A stretch of 64,000 bases of DNA. Source: Pseudomonas mandelii. Its GTDB lineage: Bacteria > Pseudomonadota > Gammaproteobacteria > Pseudomonadales > Pseudomonadaceae. Under the pieces are notes generated by a model that searched no databases, was not told where the DNA came from, and worked only from the letters and a program-made list of their open reading frames with translations. Position numbers and translations under genes: made by a program. The DNA lies in NCBI RefSeq assembly GCF_900106065.1, contig NZ_LT629796.1, forward strand, positions 930,001 through 994,000, read 5' to 3'. Positions 49,164 through 61,165 of this stretch are shown here, in pieces (position 1 is the stretch's first letter; every line of letters begins with the position of its first letter).

Positions 49164-50345
49164 TTACCGCTCGATCAGCGCAATGCGCTTGTTGTACCAG
49201 TTCATCAGCAGGGAAATGCTGATACTGATCGCCAGGTACACGCTCATGGTGATGGCAATCACCTCGATCGCCTGCCCGGTCTGGTTCAGCACCGTACCGG
49301 CAAACAAGGACACCATTTCCGGATAACCGATACCGGCCGCCAGCGAGGAGTTCTTCGCCAGGTTCAGGTATTGGCTGGTCAGCGGTGGAATGATCACACG
49401 CATGGCTTGCGGGATGATCACCTTGCGCAGGGTCGGACCGTTGCGCAGGCCCAACGAGTGCGCCGCTTCGGTCTGGCCGTGGCTGACCGACTTGATACCC
49501 GAACGCACGATCTCGGCGATGAACGCCGCGGTGTACACGGTCAGGGCCAGGGTCAGCGCCAGCAGTTCCGGGATCAGCACCCAGCCACCAACGAAGTTGA
49601 AACCTTGCAGCTTCGGCATTTCCCAGTGCACTGGCGCGCCGAAGATCAATGCGCACAGCGCCGGGATCACCAGGAACAGCGCCAGGCCGACCCAGAATTT
49701 ATGGAACGGTACGCCGGTCGCTTCGAAGCGTTTGGTCGCCCAGCGGCTCATCAGCACGATGGCGACAATGGCCACGACGATGCTGACCACAAACGGCCAG
49801 AAACCATCCGCCGTCAACGCTGCCGGCATGTTCAGGCCGCGGCTGCTGACGAAGAAGGTGTCGCCGAAGTTATGGCTGTTGCGTGGCCCTGGCATGGTCA
49901 GGAACACCGCGAAGTACCAGAACAGGATTTGCAGCAGCGGCGGAATGTTGCGGAAGACTTCCACATAAACAGTCGCCAGCTTGGCAATGATCCAGTTCTT
50001 CGACAGGCGTGAAACGCCGACGATGAAACCGAGGAGCGTCGCCAGGATGACCCCGATGAAGGTCACTAGCAGCGTATTAAGCAGGCCGATGACAAACACT
50101 CGGGCATAGCTGTCCGATTCGGTGTAGTCGATCAGGGTTTGAGCGATGCCGAAACCGGCACTGCGCTCCAGAAAGCTGAAGCCGGAAGTAATGCCCCGGT
50201 GTTGCAAGTTGGTCTGGGTGTTATCGAACAGATACCAGCCCATGGAGACCACCGCCACAATGGTGATGATCTGAAATAGCCACGCACGCACTTTGGGATC
50301 GCTGAGGCTGAGCCTCTGCTTTGGTGCGCCGATTGAATTTTGCAT
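49164..50345 (-). CDS. aapQ: Amino-acid ABC transporter permease
   Basis: A 393-residue membrane partner of AapM with the EAA loop TEAAHSLGLRNGPTLRKVIIPQAMRVIIPPLTSQ. As in other AapQ proteins there is a large periplasmic insertion near the N terminus (GITSGFSFLERSAGFG). It lies 65 bases after aapJ, separated by a strong hairpin at 50375-50403. Confidence 0.93.
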   Translation of the reverse strand: MQNSIGAPKQRLSLSDPKVRAWLFQIITIVAVVSMGWYLFDNTQTNLQHRGITSGFSFLERSAGFGIAQTLIDYTESDSYARVFVIGLLNTLLVTFIGVILATLLGFIVGVSRLSKNWIIAKLATVYVEVFRNIPPLLQILFWYFAVFLTMPGPRNSHNFGDTFFVSSRGLNMPAALTADGFWPFVVSIVVAIVAIVLMSRWATKRFEATGVPFHKFWVGLALFLVIPALCALIFGAPVHWEMPKLQGFNFVGGWVLIPELLALTLALTVYTAAFIAEIVRSGIKSVSHGQTEAAHSLGLRNGPTLRKVIIPQAMRVIIPPLTSQYLNLAKNSSLAAGIGYPEMVSLFAGTVLNQTGQAIEVIAITMSVYLAISISISLLMNWYNKRIALIER

Positions 50346-50374
50346 GAAGTGCCCCGGATGTAATGGAACAGAAC

Positions 50375-50403
50375 ATCACCCGGTGGTTGGCCCACCGGGT
50401 GAT
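50375..50403 (-). other. Intercistronic stem-loop between aapJ and aapQ
   Basis: ATCACCCGGTGG (50375-50386) pairs perfectly with CCACCGGGTGAT (50392-50403) around a five-base loop, without a T-run. In binding-protein transporter operons such elements let the binding-protein message accumulate above the permease message. Confidence 0.7.
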
Positions 50404-50410
50404 AGAACCA

Positions 50411-51442
50411 TCAGCGCACTGGTGGTGCGTATTGAATGCCGCCAGCGTTCCACAAGGCGTTCAGCCCGCGGTCGATTTCCAGCGGAGTGCCTTTGCCGAG
50501 GTTTTTCTCGAACACTTCGCCATAGTTACCCACTTGCTTGACGATCTGGACGACCCAGTCCTTCTTCACTTTCAAGTCTTTGCCGTATTCACCGTCGGTA
50601 CCCAGCATACGTGCGACGTCCGGATTCTTGGTGGACTTGGCTTCGGCTTCGACGTTCTTCGAAGTGACACCAGCCTCTTCAGCGTTGAGCATGGCGTAGC
50701 CTACCCAGCGAACAATGGCCAGCCACTCGTCGTCGCCGTTACGCACGACCGGGCCCAGCGGTTCCTTGGAAATGGTTTCCGGCAGAACCACGTAGTCCTT
50801 CGGCGAAGCCAGCTTGCTGCGCTGAGCGAACAGTTGGGACTTGTCCGAGGTCAGTACGTCGCAACGACCGGATTCCAGCGACTTGGCGCTTTCATCGGAG
50901 GTGTCGAAGGTGATCGGGGTGTATTTCAGACCGTTGCCGCGGAAGTAGTCGGAAACGTTCAGCTCAGTGGTGGTACCGGCCTGGATGCAGATGGTCGCAC
51001 CGTCGAGCTCTTTGGCACTCTTGACGCCCAGCTTGCTGTTTACCAAGAAGCCAATGCCGTCGTAGTAGGTGATGAAGCCTGGGAACTTCAGGCCCATGCC
51101 CGCGTCACGGGAGCTGGTCATGGTGGTGTTGCGCGACAGAATGTCAATTTCGCCGGACTGCAGCGCGGTGAAGCGCTCTTTGGCGTTCAACTGGCTGAAC
51201 TTGACCTTGGTCGCATCGCCGAAAACGGCAGCGGCCACAGCGCGGCAGAAGTCAGCATCGATACCGATGATCTTGCCAGTGGAGTCCGGAACCGAGAAAC
51301 CCGGCAGACCGTCACTGACACCGCACTGTACGAAACCTTTCTTCTGCACTGCATCCAGGGTTGCACCCGCCTGAGCGAACCCGCTGACACCGAGCACTGC
51401 AGCTGCAGTCACGATGGCCAGGGTGGATTTCAACATCTTCAT
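50411..51442 (-). CDS. aapJ: General L-amino-acid ABC transporter binding protein
   Basis: A 343-residue periplasmic protein with signal peptide about 1-25 (GFAQAG). It matches AapJ/BztA: VQCGVSDGLPGFSVPDSTGKIIGIDADFCRAVAAAVFGD, SRNTTMTSSRD and a C-terminal NAGGIQYAPPVR. The family binds a broad range of L-amino acids. It is first in the aap operon; a 468-base spacer upstream must hold its promoter. Confidence 0.95.
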   Translation of the reverse strand: MKMLKSTLAIVTAAAVLGVSGFAQAGATLDAVQKKGFVQCGVSDGLPGFSVPDSTGKIIGIDADFCRAVAAAVFGDATKVKFSQLNAKERFTALQSGEIDILSRNTTMTSSRDAGMGLKFPGFITYYDGIGFLVNSKLGVKSAKELDGATICIQAGTTTELNVSDYFRGNGLKYTPITFDTSDESAKSLESGRCDVLTSDKSQLFAQRSKLASPKDYVVLPETISKEPLGPVVRNGDDEWLAIVRWVGYAMLNAEEAGVTSKNVEAEAKSTKNPDVARMLGTDGEYGKDLKVKKDWVVQIVKQVGNYGEVFEKNLGKGTPLEIDRGLNALWNAGGIQYAPPVR

Positions 51443-52567
<1,125 letters not shown>

Positions 52568-52652
52568 AAGCTACCCATTGATCCATCCCACTACGCCGCG
52601 CCCGATTCTTGCATTACACTGGCCGGCGTATATTCCTTAACCAATTGATGAG

Positions 52653-54140
52653 ATGACCGTGCTCAAAGCACTCAAGAAAATGTTCGGTAAAAGCGAGACT
52701 GAGCAGCTCGCGCCAGTTCCCAGCGCTCCGTCTCATATCCCCAGCCACCGCACCGACGGTAATCAGCCTGGCCGGACCGCAACCGTAGCGGCACCGAAAC
52801 ACGAGCCTGTGACCACACCGGCCGCCCCCCCTGTCGAGATTGTCGCCGCCGAGCCACCGCGCAGCGAATCGCCGAAACCGGCAAAACCGCGTCGCGAACC
52901 GAAACCGAAAGCGCCGGTCATTCCCTGGAAACTCGAAGACTTCGCCGTTGAACCCCAGGAAGGCAAAACCCGTTTCCACGATTTCAAACTCGCCCCGGAA
53001 TTGATGCACGCCATCCAGGACCTGGGCTTCCCGTACTGCACGCCGATCCAGGCGCAAGTGCTGGGCTTCACCCTCGCGGGCAAAGACGCCATCGGTCGCG
53101 CCCAGACCGGCACCGGCAAAACCGCCGCGTTCCTGATTTCGATCATCACGCAACTGCTGGAAACCCCGCCACCCAAGGAACGCTACATGGGTGAACCGCG
53201 GGCGCTGATCATCGCGCCGACCCGCGAGCTGGTGGTGCAGATCGCCAAGGACGCCGCCGACCTGACCAAGTACACCGGCCTCAACGTCATGACGTTTGTC
53301 GGCGGCATGGACTTCGACAAGCAGCTCAAGCACCTCGAAGCCCGTCACTGCGACATCCTCGTGGCCACCCCGGGCCGCCTGCTCGACTTCAACCAGCGCG
53401 GTGACGTGCATCTGGACATGGTCGAAGTCATGGTGCTGGACGAAGCCGACCGCATGCTCGACATGGGTTTCATCCCGCAAGTGCGCCAGATCATTCGCCA
53501 GACGCCGCCGAAGAACGAACGTCAGACGCTGCTGTTCTCCGCAACCTTCACCGAAGACGTGATGAATCTCGCCAAGCAATGGACCACCGACCCGTCGATC
53601 GTCGAGATCGAATCGCAGAACGTGGCCAGCGAAAACGTCGAGCAACACATTTACGCCGTTGCCGGTGCCGACAAATACAAACTGCTCTACAACCTGGTCA
53701 ACGACAACGGCTGGGAGCGGGTGATGGTGTTTGCCAACCGCAAGGATGAAGTGCGGCGCATTGAAGAGCGCCTGGTGCGTGACGGCGTCAACGCCGCGCA
53801 ACTGTCCGGCGACGTGCCGCAGCACAAGCGCATCAAGACCCTGGAAGGATTCCGCGAAGGCAAGATCCGCGTGCTGGTCGCCACTGATGTGGCCGGTCGC
53901 GGCATCCACATCGACGGCATCAGCCACGTGATCAACTTCACCCTGCCGGAAGTCCCGGACGACTACGTGCACCGCATCGGCCGTACCGGTCGTGCTGGCG
54001 CGGAGGGCGTGTCCATCAGCTTCGCCGGTGAAGATGACTCCTACCAGCTACCGTCCATCGAGGCATTGCTGGGTCGGAAAATCAGCTGTGAAACACCGCC
54101 GACGCATCTACTGCGGGCGGTTGAGCGCAAGCGTCCGTAA
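52653..54140 (+). CDS. rhlB: DEAD-box RNA helicase RhlB-like
   Basis: A 495-residue helicase. A low-complexity Pro/Ala/Lys-rich tail (about 15-90) precedes the helicase core. The core has AQTGTGKT (150-157), PTRELV, DEAD (263-266), SAT and the HRIGRTGR motif VI. RhlB acts with RNase E in RNA decay in E. coli; the N-terminal rather than C-terminal basic tail is the Pseudomonas form. A terminator follows 20 bases after the stop. Confidence 0.92.
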   Translation: MTVLKALKKMFGKSETEQLAPVPSAPSHIPSHRTDGNQPGRTATVAAPKHEPVTTPAAPPVEIVAAEPPRSESPKPAKPRREPKPKAPVIPWKLEDFAVEPQEGKTRFHDFKLAPELMHAIQDLGFPYCTPIQAQVLGFTLAGKDAIGRAQTGTGKTAAFLISIITQLLETPPPKERYMGEPRALIIAPTRELVVQIAKDAADLTKYTGLNVMTFVGGMDFDKQLKHLEARHCDILVATPGRLLDFNQRGDVHLDMVEVMVLDEADRMLDMGFIPQVRQIIRQTPPKNERQTLLFSATFTEDVMNLAKQWTTDPSIVEIESQNVASENVEQHIYAVAGADKYKLLYNLVNDNGWERVMVFANRKDEVRRIEERLVRDGVNAAQLSGDVPQHKRIKTLEGFREGKIRVLVATDVAGRGIHIDGISHVINFTLPEVPDDYVHRIGRTGRAGAEGVSISFAGEDDSYQLPSIEALLGRKISCETPPTHLLRAVERKRP

Positions 54141-54157
54141 CTCGGCCCTTGCTGAAA

Positions 54158-54191
54158 GAGGCGCAGCCGGAAACGGACTGCGCTTTTTTTT
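54158..54191 (+). terminator. Intrinsic terminator of rhlB
   Basis: GCGCAGCCG pairs with CGGACTGCGC (one bulged A) around GAAA, followed by eight T residues. Confidence 0.9.
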
Positions 54192-54201
54192 CGTCCCGAT
54201 G

Positions 54202-54233
54202 TTGCTCGATACAACTAGAAGTCCATAATGGAC
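54202..54233 (+). promoter_or_regulatory. dauB promoter with operator over the -10 box
   Basis: TTGCTC (54202-54207) is followed after 16 bases by CATAAT (54224-54229). The -10 box lies inside GTCCATAATGGAC (54221-54233), a perfect palindrome around one central A. A 12-of-14 match sits at the same place in the promoter of the binding-protein gene (58141-58155). The expected regulator is DauR. Confidence 0.65.
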
Positions 54234-54266
54234 AAATTAGTTTACTTTCAGCGCCCGGAGCCGACC

Positions 54267-55214
54267 ATGTCCAGTACGCCTTATGTGATCACCCAACCCC
54301 AGGCCCGCGAACTGCTGGCGCAGGTCGACGTGCCGCAGATCCTGCGCAAGCTGTTTCGCGACCTGGCGGCCGGGCTAGCGGTGCAACCGGCGCAACAGCT
54401 GGTGGAGTTCCCTCAGGGTGCCGGCGACTTCATCAACTATCTGGGCGTGCTGGCTGAAGACGGCGTCTACGGGGTCAAGACTTCGCCGTACATCGTGCGC
54501 GAACAAGGTCCGCTGGTGACGGCCTGGACATTGTTGATGTCGATGCAGACCGGCCAACCGTTACTGCTGTGCGATGCCGGCGAACTGACCACCGCACGCA
54601 CGGCCGCGACCACCGCCGTCGCCGTCGATGCCCTCGCTCCGCTGAAGGTGCAGCGCCTGGCGATTATCGGCAGCGGCAAGGTGGCTCAGGCGCATCTGCA
54701 TTACGTTAAAGATCTGCGTGACTGGCAAAGCATCAGCCTCTATTCCCCGAGCCTGAGCGATAAGAACCCTGAAACGCTGGCACAGCTGAAACGCCTCGAT
54801 CCACGCCTGACCATCGCCGACAGTCGCGAAGCGGCGATTGAAGATGCCGACGTGATCATGCTGTGCACCTCGTCCGCCGGCCCGGTGATCGATCCCTCGA
54901 AGCTGAGCAAACCGGCGCTGATCACCTCCATCAGCACCAACGCCCCGCGCGCCCATGAAGTCCCGCCGCAGAGCCTCAATGACATGCAGGTGTTCTGCGA
55001 CTATCGTCTGACTACCCCGGGCTCGGCGGGCGAAATGCTGATTGCGGGGGAACAACATGGCTGGGACAAGTGCTTGATTGTCGGCGACCTGCCTGATTTG
55101 CTCAGCGAAAAGGTCCCGCGTCCCGACTACGACCGTCATGTGTTCTTTCGTTCGATCGGCCTGGGCCTGGAAGACATCGCACTGGCCAATGCCATCTACC
55201 GCCTACAACCCTGA
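54267..55214 (+). CDS. dauB: Ornithine cyclodeaminase-family L-arginine dehydrogenase DauB
   Basis: A 315-residue protein of the ornithine cyclodeaminase/mu-crystallin family with a nucleotide-binding loop GSGKVA (135-140), Lys71 (YGVKTSP) and Arg111 (TTARTAATTAVA). In P. aeruginosa DauB is the NAD(P)H-dependent enzyme converting the 2-oxo acid from DauA to L-arginine, completing racemisation of D-arginine. ATG 54267 has GGAG nearby. The following dauA is separated by a REPIN. Confidence 0.88.
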   Translation: MSSTPYVITQPQARELLAQVDVPQILRKLFRDLAAGLAVQPAQQLVEFPQGAGDFINYLGVLAEDGVYGVKTSPYIVREQGPLVTAWTLLMSMQTGQPLLLCDAGELTTARTAATTAVAVDALAPLKVQRLAIIGSGKVAQAHLHYVKDLRDWQSISLYSPSLSDKNPETLAQLKRLDPRLTIADSREAAIEDADVIMLCTSSAGPVIDPSKLSKPALITSISTNAPRAHEVPPQSLNDMQVFCDYRLTTPGSAGEMLIAGEQHGWDKCLIVGDLPDLLSEKVPRPDYDRHVFFRSIGLGLEDIALANAIYRLQP

Positions 55215-55227
55215 CACCACAATCCTC

Positions 55228-56490
<1,263 letters not shown>

Positions 56491-56580
56491 TTTTCGTCCT
56501 CAGGTGACGTGTCGACCCGATTGCGGCAAACTTCCAGCGCCCTTTTTGCAGGGCGCTGACGCTGCCTGGAGTTCCACCGT

Positions 56581-57207
56581 ATGAACGCACCTGAAAAAGA
56601 CCCGGCCATGGACAACTACCGGGCGATCGCCGATGCGATCGCTACGTTGTTCTTCCCTCACGCCGAGGTGGTGCTGCACGATCTGCGCACGCAAAAAATC
56701 GATTACATCGCCAACAATCTGTCCAAGCGGGAAGTGGGCGATGACGCGGCACTCGAGGACATGCTCAGCGACGATGTCAGCGAACGGAACATCGGGCCCT
56801 ACGAAAAGCTCAATTGGGATGGCCAGAAGATTCGCAGTCTGAGCAGTGTCTTGCGCGACAGCGATGGCCACCCACTGGCGGTGCTGTGCATCAACCTGAA
56901 CATCTCGCTGTTCGAAAATGCCAAGGCCGCGCTCGACCTGTTCCTGTCACCAAGCAAACTGATTCCGCAACCGGACTCTCTGTTTCGTGATGACTGGCAG
57001 GAGCGCATCAATACCTTCCTGCACGCCTGGCTGCGCGAACGCCAGCTGAGCCTGAACCTGCTGACGCGCGACCACAAACGTGAACTGGTGCTGGCGTTGC
57101 ACGCCGAAGGGGCCTTCAAGGGCAAAAGCGCTTCGAACTATGTGGCCAATGTGCTGAACATGGGGCGGGCGACTGTTTACAAGCATTTGAAGGAATTGAA
57201 GGGCTGA
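56581..57207 (+). CDS. dauR: YheO/PAS-type transcriptional regulator DauR
   Basis: A 208-residue regulator with an N-terminal YheO-like PAS domain (about 15-120, FFPHAEVVLHDLRTQKIDYIANNLSKR) and a C-terminal HTH (about 165-205, GKSASNYVANVLNMGRATVYKHLKEL). In P. aeruginosa DauR represses dauBAR and is released by D-arginine or D-lysine. GGAG precedes ATG 56581. It is third in the dau set; its likely operator lies at 54221-54233, with a second at 58141-58155. Confidence 0.9.
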   Translation: MNAPEKDPAMDNYRAIADAIATLFFPHAEVVLHDLRTQKIDYIANNLSKREVGDDAALEDMLSDDVSERNIGPYEKLNWDGQKIRSLSSVLRDSDGHPLAVLCINLNISLFENAKAALDLFLSPSKLIPQPDSLFRDDWQERINTFLHAWLRERQLSLNLLTRDHKRELVLALHAEGAFKGKSASNYVANVLNMGRATVYKHLKELKG

Positions 57208-57243
57208 GCCCTGAGGTGTTTGTTGCCTGATCTGACGCCATAG

Positions 57244-57270
57244 CAGGAACGCCGCCCGGCGGCGTTCCTG
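57244..57270. terminator. Strong hairpin between convergent dauR and binding-protein gene
   Basis: CAGGAACGCCGC (57244-57255) pairs exactly with GCGGCGTTCCTG (57259-57270) around CCG. There is no T-run; position between convergent genes favours a transcript-end role. Confidence 0.6.
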
Positions 57271-57282
57271 CGATGCGGTTGA

Positions 57283-58059
57283 TCAATCGCCGTAGATGTC
57301 AGCCTTGAAGTACTTCTCGGAAATCTTCTGATACTCGCCACTCGCACGAATGCCATCAATGGCAGTATTCAACTGGCTCACCAGCTCGGTGTTGCCCTTG
57401 CGCACCGCAATCCCGGCACCCTCGCCCACGTACTTCGGATCCTTCAACTCCGGCCCGACAAAGGCATAGCCCTTGCCACGCGGCATCGCCAGGAAGTCAC
57501 TCAACGGGATGGTGTCGGCAAAAATGGCGTCGAGGCGACCGGCTGCCAGGTCCATGTAGATTTCTTCGTTGTTGCCGTAGCGCTTGACGTTGATGCCCTT
57601 CGGTTCAAACACCTCGGTGGCGTAACGGTCGGTGGTGGTGGCACGCTGCACACCGACGGTCTTGCCCTTGAGGCTGGCGTATTGGTCATCCACGGACGCG
57701 CCTTCCTTCATCACCAGACGCGATGAAGTGAAGTAGTACTTGTGGGAGAAATCCACCGACTTCTTGCGGTCTTCGTTGATGGTCATGGACGACAGCGCCA
57801 TGTCGATTTTTTTCACTTTCAGGGAAGGAATCAGACCGTCGAACTCGCCTTCGACCCACACGCACTTGACCTTCATTTGCGCACACAGGGCATTGCCGAT
57901 GTCGTAGTCGAAACCGACGATCTCGCCCTTGTCGGTTTTCGACGCGAAGGGCGGATAAGCGGCTTCGATGCCGATGCGCAGGGTTTTTTCGGCGGCGAAC
58001 AGCGTGCTGCACGCGAACAGGCTCAGCGCCAGACCGGTGATGAGGGGGAATTTCTTCAT
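57283..58059 (-). CDS. Basic amino-acid ABC transporter binding protein
   Basis: A 258-residue periplasmic binding protein with signal peptide about 1-22 (STLFAA). It belongs to the Lys/Arg/ornithine/His group ([49 protein letters not shown]). No permease genes are adjacent, so it must use another transporter's membrane parts. Its promoter shares the dauB operator motif, suggesting uptake of D-arginine or related cationic amino acids under DauR; that is inference. Confidence 0.9.
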   Translation of the reverse strand: MKKFPLITGLALSLFACSTLFAAEKTLRIGIEAAYPPFASKTDKGEIVGFDYDIGNALCAQMKVKCVWVEGEFDGLIPSLKVKKIDMALSSMTINEDRKKSVDFSHKYYFTSSRLVMKEGASVDDQYASLKGKTVGVQRATTTDRYATEVFEPKGINVKRYGNNEEIYMDLAAGRLDAIFADTIPLSDFLAMPRGKGYAFVGPELKDPKYVGEGAGIAVRKGNTELVSQLNTAIDGIRASGEYQKISEKYFKADIYGD

Positions 58060-58140
58060 GTTCGTTCTCTCGCGGGTTGTTGTTGGTTTGGCAAGACAGA
58101 AGAAAGAGCTGGAAACGGGGAAATACTTTTTTGTACTTAT

Positions 58141-58175
58141 AATTCCATACTGGACTTTTATGTATTAGCCGTCAA
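58141..58175 (-). promoter_or_regulatory. Promoter and DauR-like operator of the binding-protein gene
   Basis: On the minus strand TTGACG (58175-58170) is followed after 17 bases by CAGTAT (58152-58147). The -10 is covered by ATTCCATACTGGAC (58141-58155 on the plus strand is this site plus one base), matching AGTCCATAATGGAC of the dauB promoter at 12 of 14 positions. Confidence 0.6.
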
Positions 58176-58244
58176 TTGGGGAGAATGGAGATGTGCCGGC
58201 CGGTGGTCGGGCGAGGGTCATTGGGATTTTTGGTGTTGCTGATG

Positions 58245-58343
58245 GCCTCTTCGCGGGCAAGCCTCGCTCCTACAGGTTTTGTGTTGTTCACAAAATGTGC
58301 GCACGACACAAAACCTGTAGCAGCGAGGCTTGCCCGCGAAGGC
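58245..58343. repeat. REPIN, family B
   Basis: CCTCTTCGCGGGCAAGCCTC at the left pairs with GAGGCTTGCCCGCGAAGG at the right; one arm carries CTGTAGCAGCGAGG instead of the usual CTGTAGGAGCGAGG. Confidence 0.88.
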
Positions 58344-58365
58344 ATACTGGCAGACACCGCAGAAA

Positions 58366-58818
58366 TCACTGCTTCCAGCGATCCGCCGCCGTATGATCGC
58401 TGTCACGCCCTTCCACCCAACGCGGTCCGTCTCGGGTGTTTTCCTTCTTCCAGAACGGCGCACGGGTTTTCAGGTAGTCCATGACAAAGGCGCAGGCGTC
58501 GAACGCCGCCTGGCGATGGGCGCTGGCGGCGCCGACGAAGACGATCGGTTCGCCCGGTTCAAGGGCGCCGATCCGGTGCAGCACTTCAAGCTTGAGCAGC
58601 GGCCAGCGCTGTTCAGCCTCCAGGGCGATTTTGCCGAGGGCCTTTTCGGTCATGCCCGGATAGTGCTCGAGAAACATCCCGGACACATCGAGCCCGTCAT
58701 TGAAGTCGCGCACATAGCCGACAAAACTCACCACCGCCCCGACGCCGACATTGGCGGCGTGCATGGCATTGACTTCCGCACCCGGATCGAAGGCCGTGGA
58801 CTGCACGCGAATCGCCAT
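58366..58818 (-). CDS. moaE: Molybdopterin synthase catalytic subunit
   Basis: A 150-residue large subunit of molybdopterin synthase, which converts cPMP to molybdopterin using MoaD thiocarboxylate. Typical segments are VGAVVSFVGYVRDFN, LEHYPGMTEKAL, IGALEPGEPIVFVGAASAHR and the C-terminal catalytic-lysine region LKTRAPFWKKE. It lies one base after moaD on the same strand. Confidence 0.95.
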   Translation of the reverse strand: MAIRVQSTAFDPGAEVNAMHAANVGVGAVVSFVGYVRDFNDGLDVSGMFLEHYPGMTEKALGKIALEAEQRWPLLKLEVLHRIGALEPGEPIVFVGAASAHRQAAFDACAFVMDYLKTRAPFWKKENTRDGPRWVEGRDSDHTAADRWKQ

Positions 58819-58819
58819 G

Positions 58820-59062
58820 TCAGCCCCCGGTCACGGTCGGAAAGAACGCCACTTCGTCACCGTCAGTCACCGGTTCGTCGAGCTGGCAGAGGTCCTCGTT
58901 GCGGGCGCACATCAAGTTCTGCTCGCTCAGCACCTCGGCACCATCACGCTGAGCCAGCAATGCACGGACGTCGTCGACCGTGGCGAAATCGCCTTCAACC
59001 TTGATTGAGTCCACGCCAAGCGCTTCGCGGTAGCGGGCAAAAAATTTCACGGTGACGTTCAT
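58820..59062 (-). CDS. moaD: Molybdopterin synthase sulfur carrier subunit
   Basis: An 80-residue ubiquitin-like protein beginning [17 protein letters not shown] and ending FFPTVTGG, the exposed Gly-Gly being the site of thiocarboxylation. ATG 59062 overlaps the moaC stop by four bases (ATGA), showing translational coupling, so the 31-residue upstream extension is not used. Confidence 0.95.
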   Translation of the reverse strand: MNVTVKFFARYREALGVDSIKVEGDFATVDDVRALLAQRDGAEVLSEQNLMCARNEDLCQLDEPVTDGDEVAFFPTVTGG

Positions 59063-59532
59063 GGTTGATCTGCCTGGAAATGGCCGCTCTTGCCACCGAG
59101 TTTTTCCAGCAGCCGCACGCTTTCGATGGTCATGCCACGGTCCACGGCCTTGCACATGTCGTAGATCGTCAGCGCGGCGACACTGGCGGCGGTCAGGGCT
59201 TCCATCTCGACGCCGGTCTGTCCGGACAACTTGCAGCGCGCGACGATGCGCACGGTGTCATCGCCTTCGGCACTCAGCTCGACCTTGACGCCGGTGAGCA
59301 TCAGCGGATGGCACAGGGGAATCAGATCGCTGGTTTTCTTCGCAGCCTGAATGCCGGCGATGCGCGCCACGGCGAACACATCACCCTTGGGGTGACCGCC
59401 GCTGACGATCATCTGCAGGGTTTCGGGGAGCATGCGCACCAGCGCTTGAGCGGTTGCCTCACGGAACGTCACGGCTTTTTCGGTGACGTCGACCATAGTG
59501 GCGCGACCTTGGGAATCGAGATGAGTCAGCAC
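59059..59532 (-). CDS. moaC: Cyclic pyranopterin monophosphate synthase
   Basis: A 157-residue MoaC of normal length. Conserved features are [54 protein letters not shown]. It forms cPMP from the product of MoaA. The start is GTG 59532 with AGGAG seven bases ahead. It is first of moaC-moaD-moaE; moaA is not in the window. Confidence 0.96.
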   Translation of the reverse strand: MLTHLDSQGRATMVDVTEKAVTFREATAQALVRMLPETLQMIVSGGHPKGDVFAVARIAGIQAAKKTSDLIPLCHPLMLTGVKVELSAEGDDTVRIVARCKLSGQTGVEMEALTAASVAALTIYDMCKAVDRGMTIESVRLLEKLGGKSGHFQADQP

Positions 59533-59609
59533 AGGTTTACTCCTGATCAGGAGCGTCGATTGTAAACCTGTGGGTCAAATTTCCGCACGTTTGATTATTG
59601 GATGAATGG

Positions 59610-59708
59610 CCCTTGCAGAAGCGAGGCTTGCCCGCGAAGGCGGCGTGTCAGACAGATTGATGTTGAATGTGCGGTCGTCTTCGCGGGCAAGCCTCGCTCC
59701 TGCAAGGG
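59610..59708. repeat. REPIN, family B
   Basis: CCCTTGCAGAAGCGAGGCTT at the left and AAGCCTCGCTCCTGCAAGGG at the right pair with one mismatch. It lies between phoH and moaC. Confidence 0.88.
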
Positions 59709-59723
59709 GATTTGTGTTGGGCA

Positions 59724-59760
59724 TAAAAAAACCGGGCGGCTTTTGGGGCCGCCCGGTTCT
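59724..59760 (-). terminator. Intrinsic terminator of phoH
   Basis: ACCGGGCGGC pairs with GCCGCCCGGT; on the minus strand a run of seven T follows, just after the phoH stop. Confidence 0.9.
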
Positions 59761-59770
59761 GGTGACGTAG

Positions 59771-61165
59771 TTACAAATGCGTTTCGGCGTATTCGGCCAG
59801 AATCGAACGTGGCACCCCTTGCAGGGTGATGTGTACACCGTTGGGGAAATCCTTGAAGCGTTCGGTCAGGTATGTCAATCCGGAGCTGGTCGCGGACAGG
59901 TAAGGGGTGTCGATCTGCGCCAGGTTGCCCAGGCACACCACTTTGGAACCGGCGCCGGCACGGGTGATGATGGTTTTCATCTGGTGCGGTGTCAGGTTCT
60001 GGCATTCATCAATCAGGATCAGACTCTGCTGGAAGCTGCGGCCTCGAATGTAGTTGAGGGATTTGAACTGCAACGGCACTTTGCTGAGGATGTAATCGAC
60101 GCTGCCATGGGTGTTTTCGTCATCCATGTGCAAGGCTTCAAGGTTGTCGGTGATGGCGCCCAGCCAAGGCTCCATTTTTTCCGCCTCGGTGCCGGGCAGG
60201 AAACCGATTTCCTGGTCCAGGCCCTGCACGCTGCGCGTCGCGATGATCCGGCGGTAGCGCTTGCTGACCATGGTCTGCTCGATCGCCGCCGCCAGGGCCA
60301 GGATGGTTTTACCGGAGCCGGCAGCACCCGACAGGTTGACCAGGTGGATGTCCGGGTCAAGCAAGGCGTATAGCGCCAGGCTCTGATAGATGTCACGGGG
60401 TTTAAGGCCCCACGCTTCCTGGTGCAGCAGCGGTTCCTGGTGCAGGTCAAGGATCAGCAGCCGGTCTTCCTCTATCTCCTTGATCCAGCCGACAAAGCCC
60501 TGTTCGTCAATGATGAACTCGTTGATGTGGACGGCCGGCAGGTTGTCGATCAATTGCACCTGATGCCAGGTGCGACCGTGGTCCTGACGGGTTTCGACAT
60601 TCCTCACCCGGTCCCAGAAGGAGCCGGTCATGTTGTGGTAACCGTTGGGCAGCAACGAAACGTCATCGACCAGTTGGTCGGTGCTGTAGTCCTCGGCCGC
60701 GATCCCGCACGCCCGGGCCTTGAGGCGCATGTTGATGTCTTTGGTGACCAGCACCACGGGCAGTTTCGGCTCGCGCGCGTGCAGGTCAATCAACTGGTTG
60801 ATGATGATGTTGTCGTTCAGGTGTTCGGGAAGAATGATGTTCGGTTCGGCACGCTTGCTCATCAGAATTGACAGCAAACCCTTGGGCCCACTCTTGCCGC
60901 GCTGGATCGGCACACCGAGCTCGACGTCTTCGGGGCTGGCATCGCCCAGGGTCTTGTCGATCAGGCGAATCGCCTGACGGCATTCTGCGGCCACGCTGTG
61001 ATGCCCGCTCTTGAGCTTGTCCAGCTCCTCAAGCACGGTCATCGGGATGGCAACGTGGTGTTCTTCGAAATTAAGCAGGGCGTTTGGATCGTGAATCAAT
61101 ACGTTGGTATCGAGTACATAAAGGATTGGCTGGTTGGAGGAAGAACTACGTCCGTGATCATCCAT
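59771..61165 (-). CDS. PIN-domain PhoH-like ATPase (PhoH2 type)
   Basis: A 464-residue two-domain protein. The N-terminal PIN domain (about 14-150) starts YVLDTNVLIHDP with acidic residues for RNA cleavage. The C-terminal PhoH domain has Walker A GAAGSGKT (280-287) and Walker B LILIDECQNLTPHQ. Relatives called PhoH2 act as RNA helicase/RNase in actinobacteria; the cytoplasmic role here is inferred from that. It stands alone with its own terminator. Confidence 0.92.
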   Translation of the reverse strand: MDDHGRSSSSNQPILYVLDTNVLIHDPNALLNFEEHHVAIPMTVLEELDKLKSGHHSVAAECRQAIRLIDKTLGDASPEDVELGVPIQRGKSGPKGLLSILMSKRAEPNIILPEHLNDNIIINQLIDLHAREPKLPVVLVTKDINMRLKARACGIAAEDYSTDQLVDDVSLLPNGYHNMTGSFWDRVRNVETRQDHGRTWHQVQLIDNLPAVHINEFIIDEQGFVGWIKEIEEDRLLILDLHQEPLLHQEAWGLKPRDIYQSLALYALLDPDIHLVNLSGAAGSGKTILALAAAIEQTMVSKRYRRIIATRSVQGLDQEIGFLPGTEAEKMEPWLGAITDNLEALHMDDENTHGSVDYILSKVPLQFKSLNYIRGRSFQQSLILIDECQNLTPHQMKTIITRAGAGSKVVCLGNLAQIDTPYLSATSSGLTYLTERFKDFPNGVHITLQGVPRSILAEYAETHL

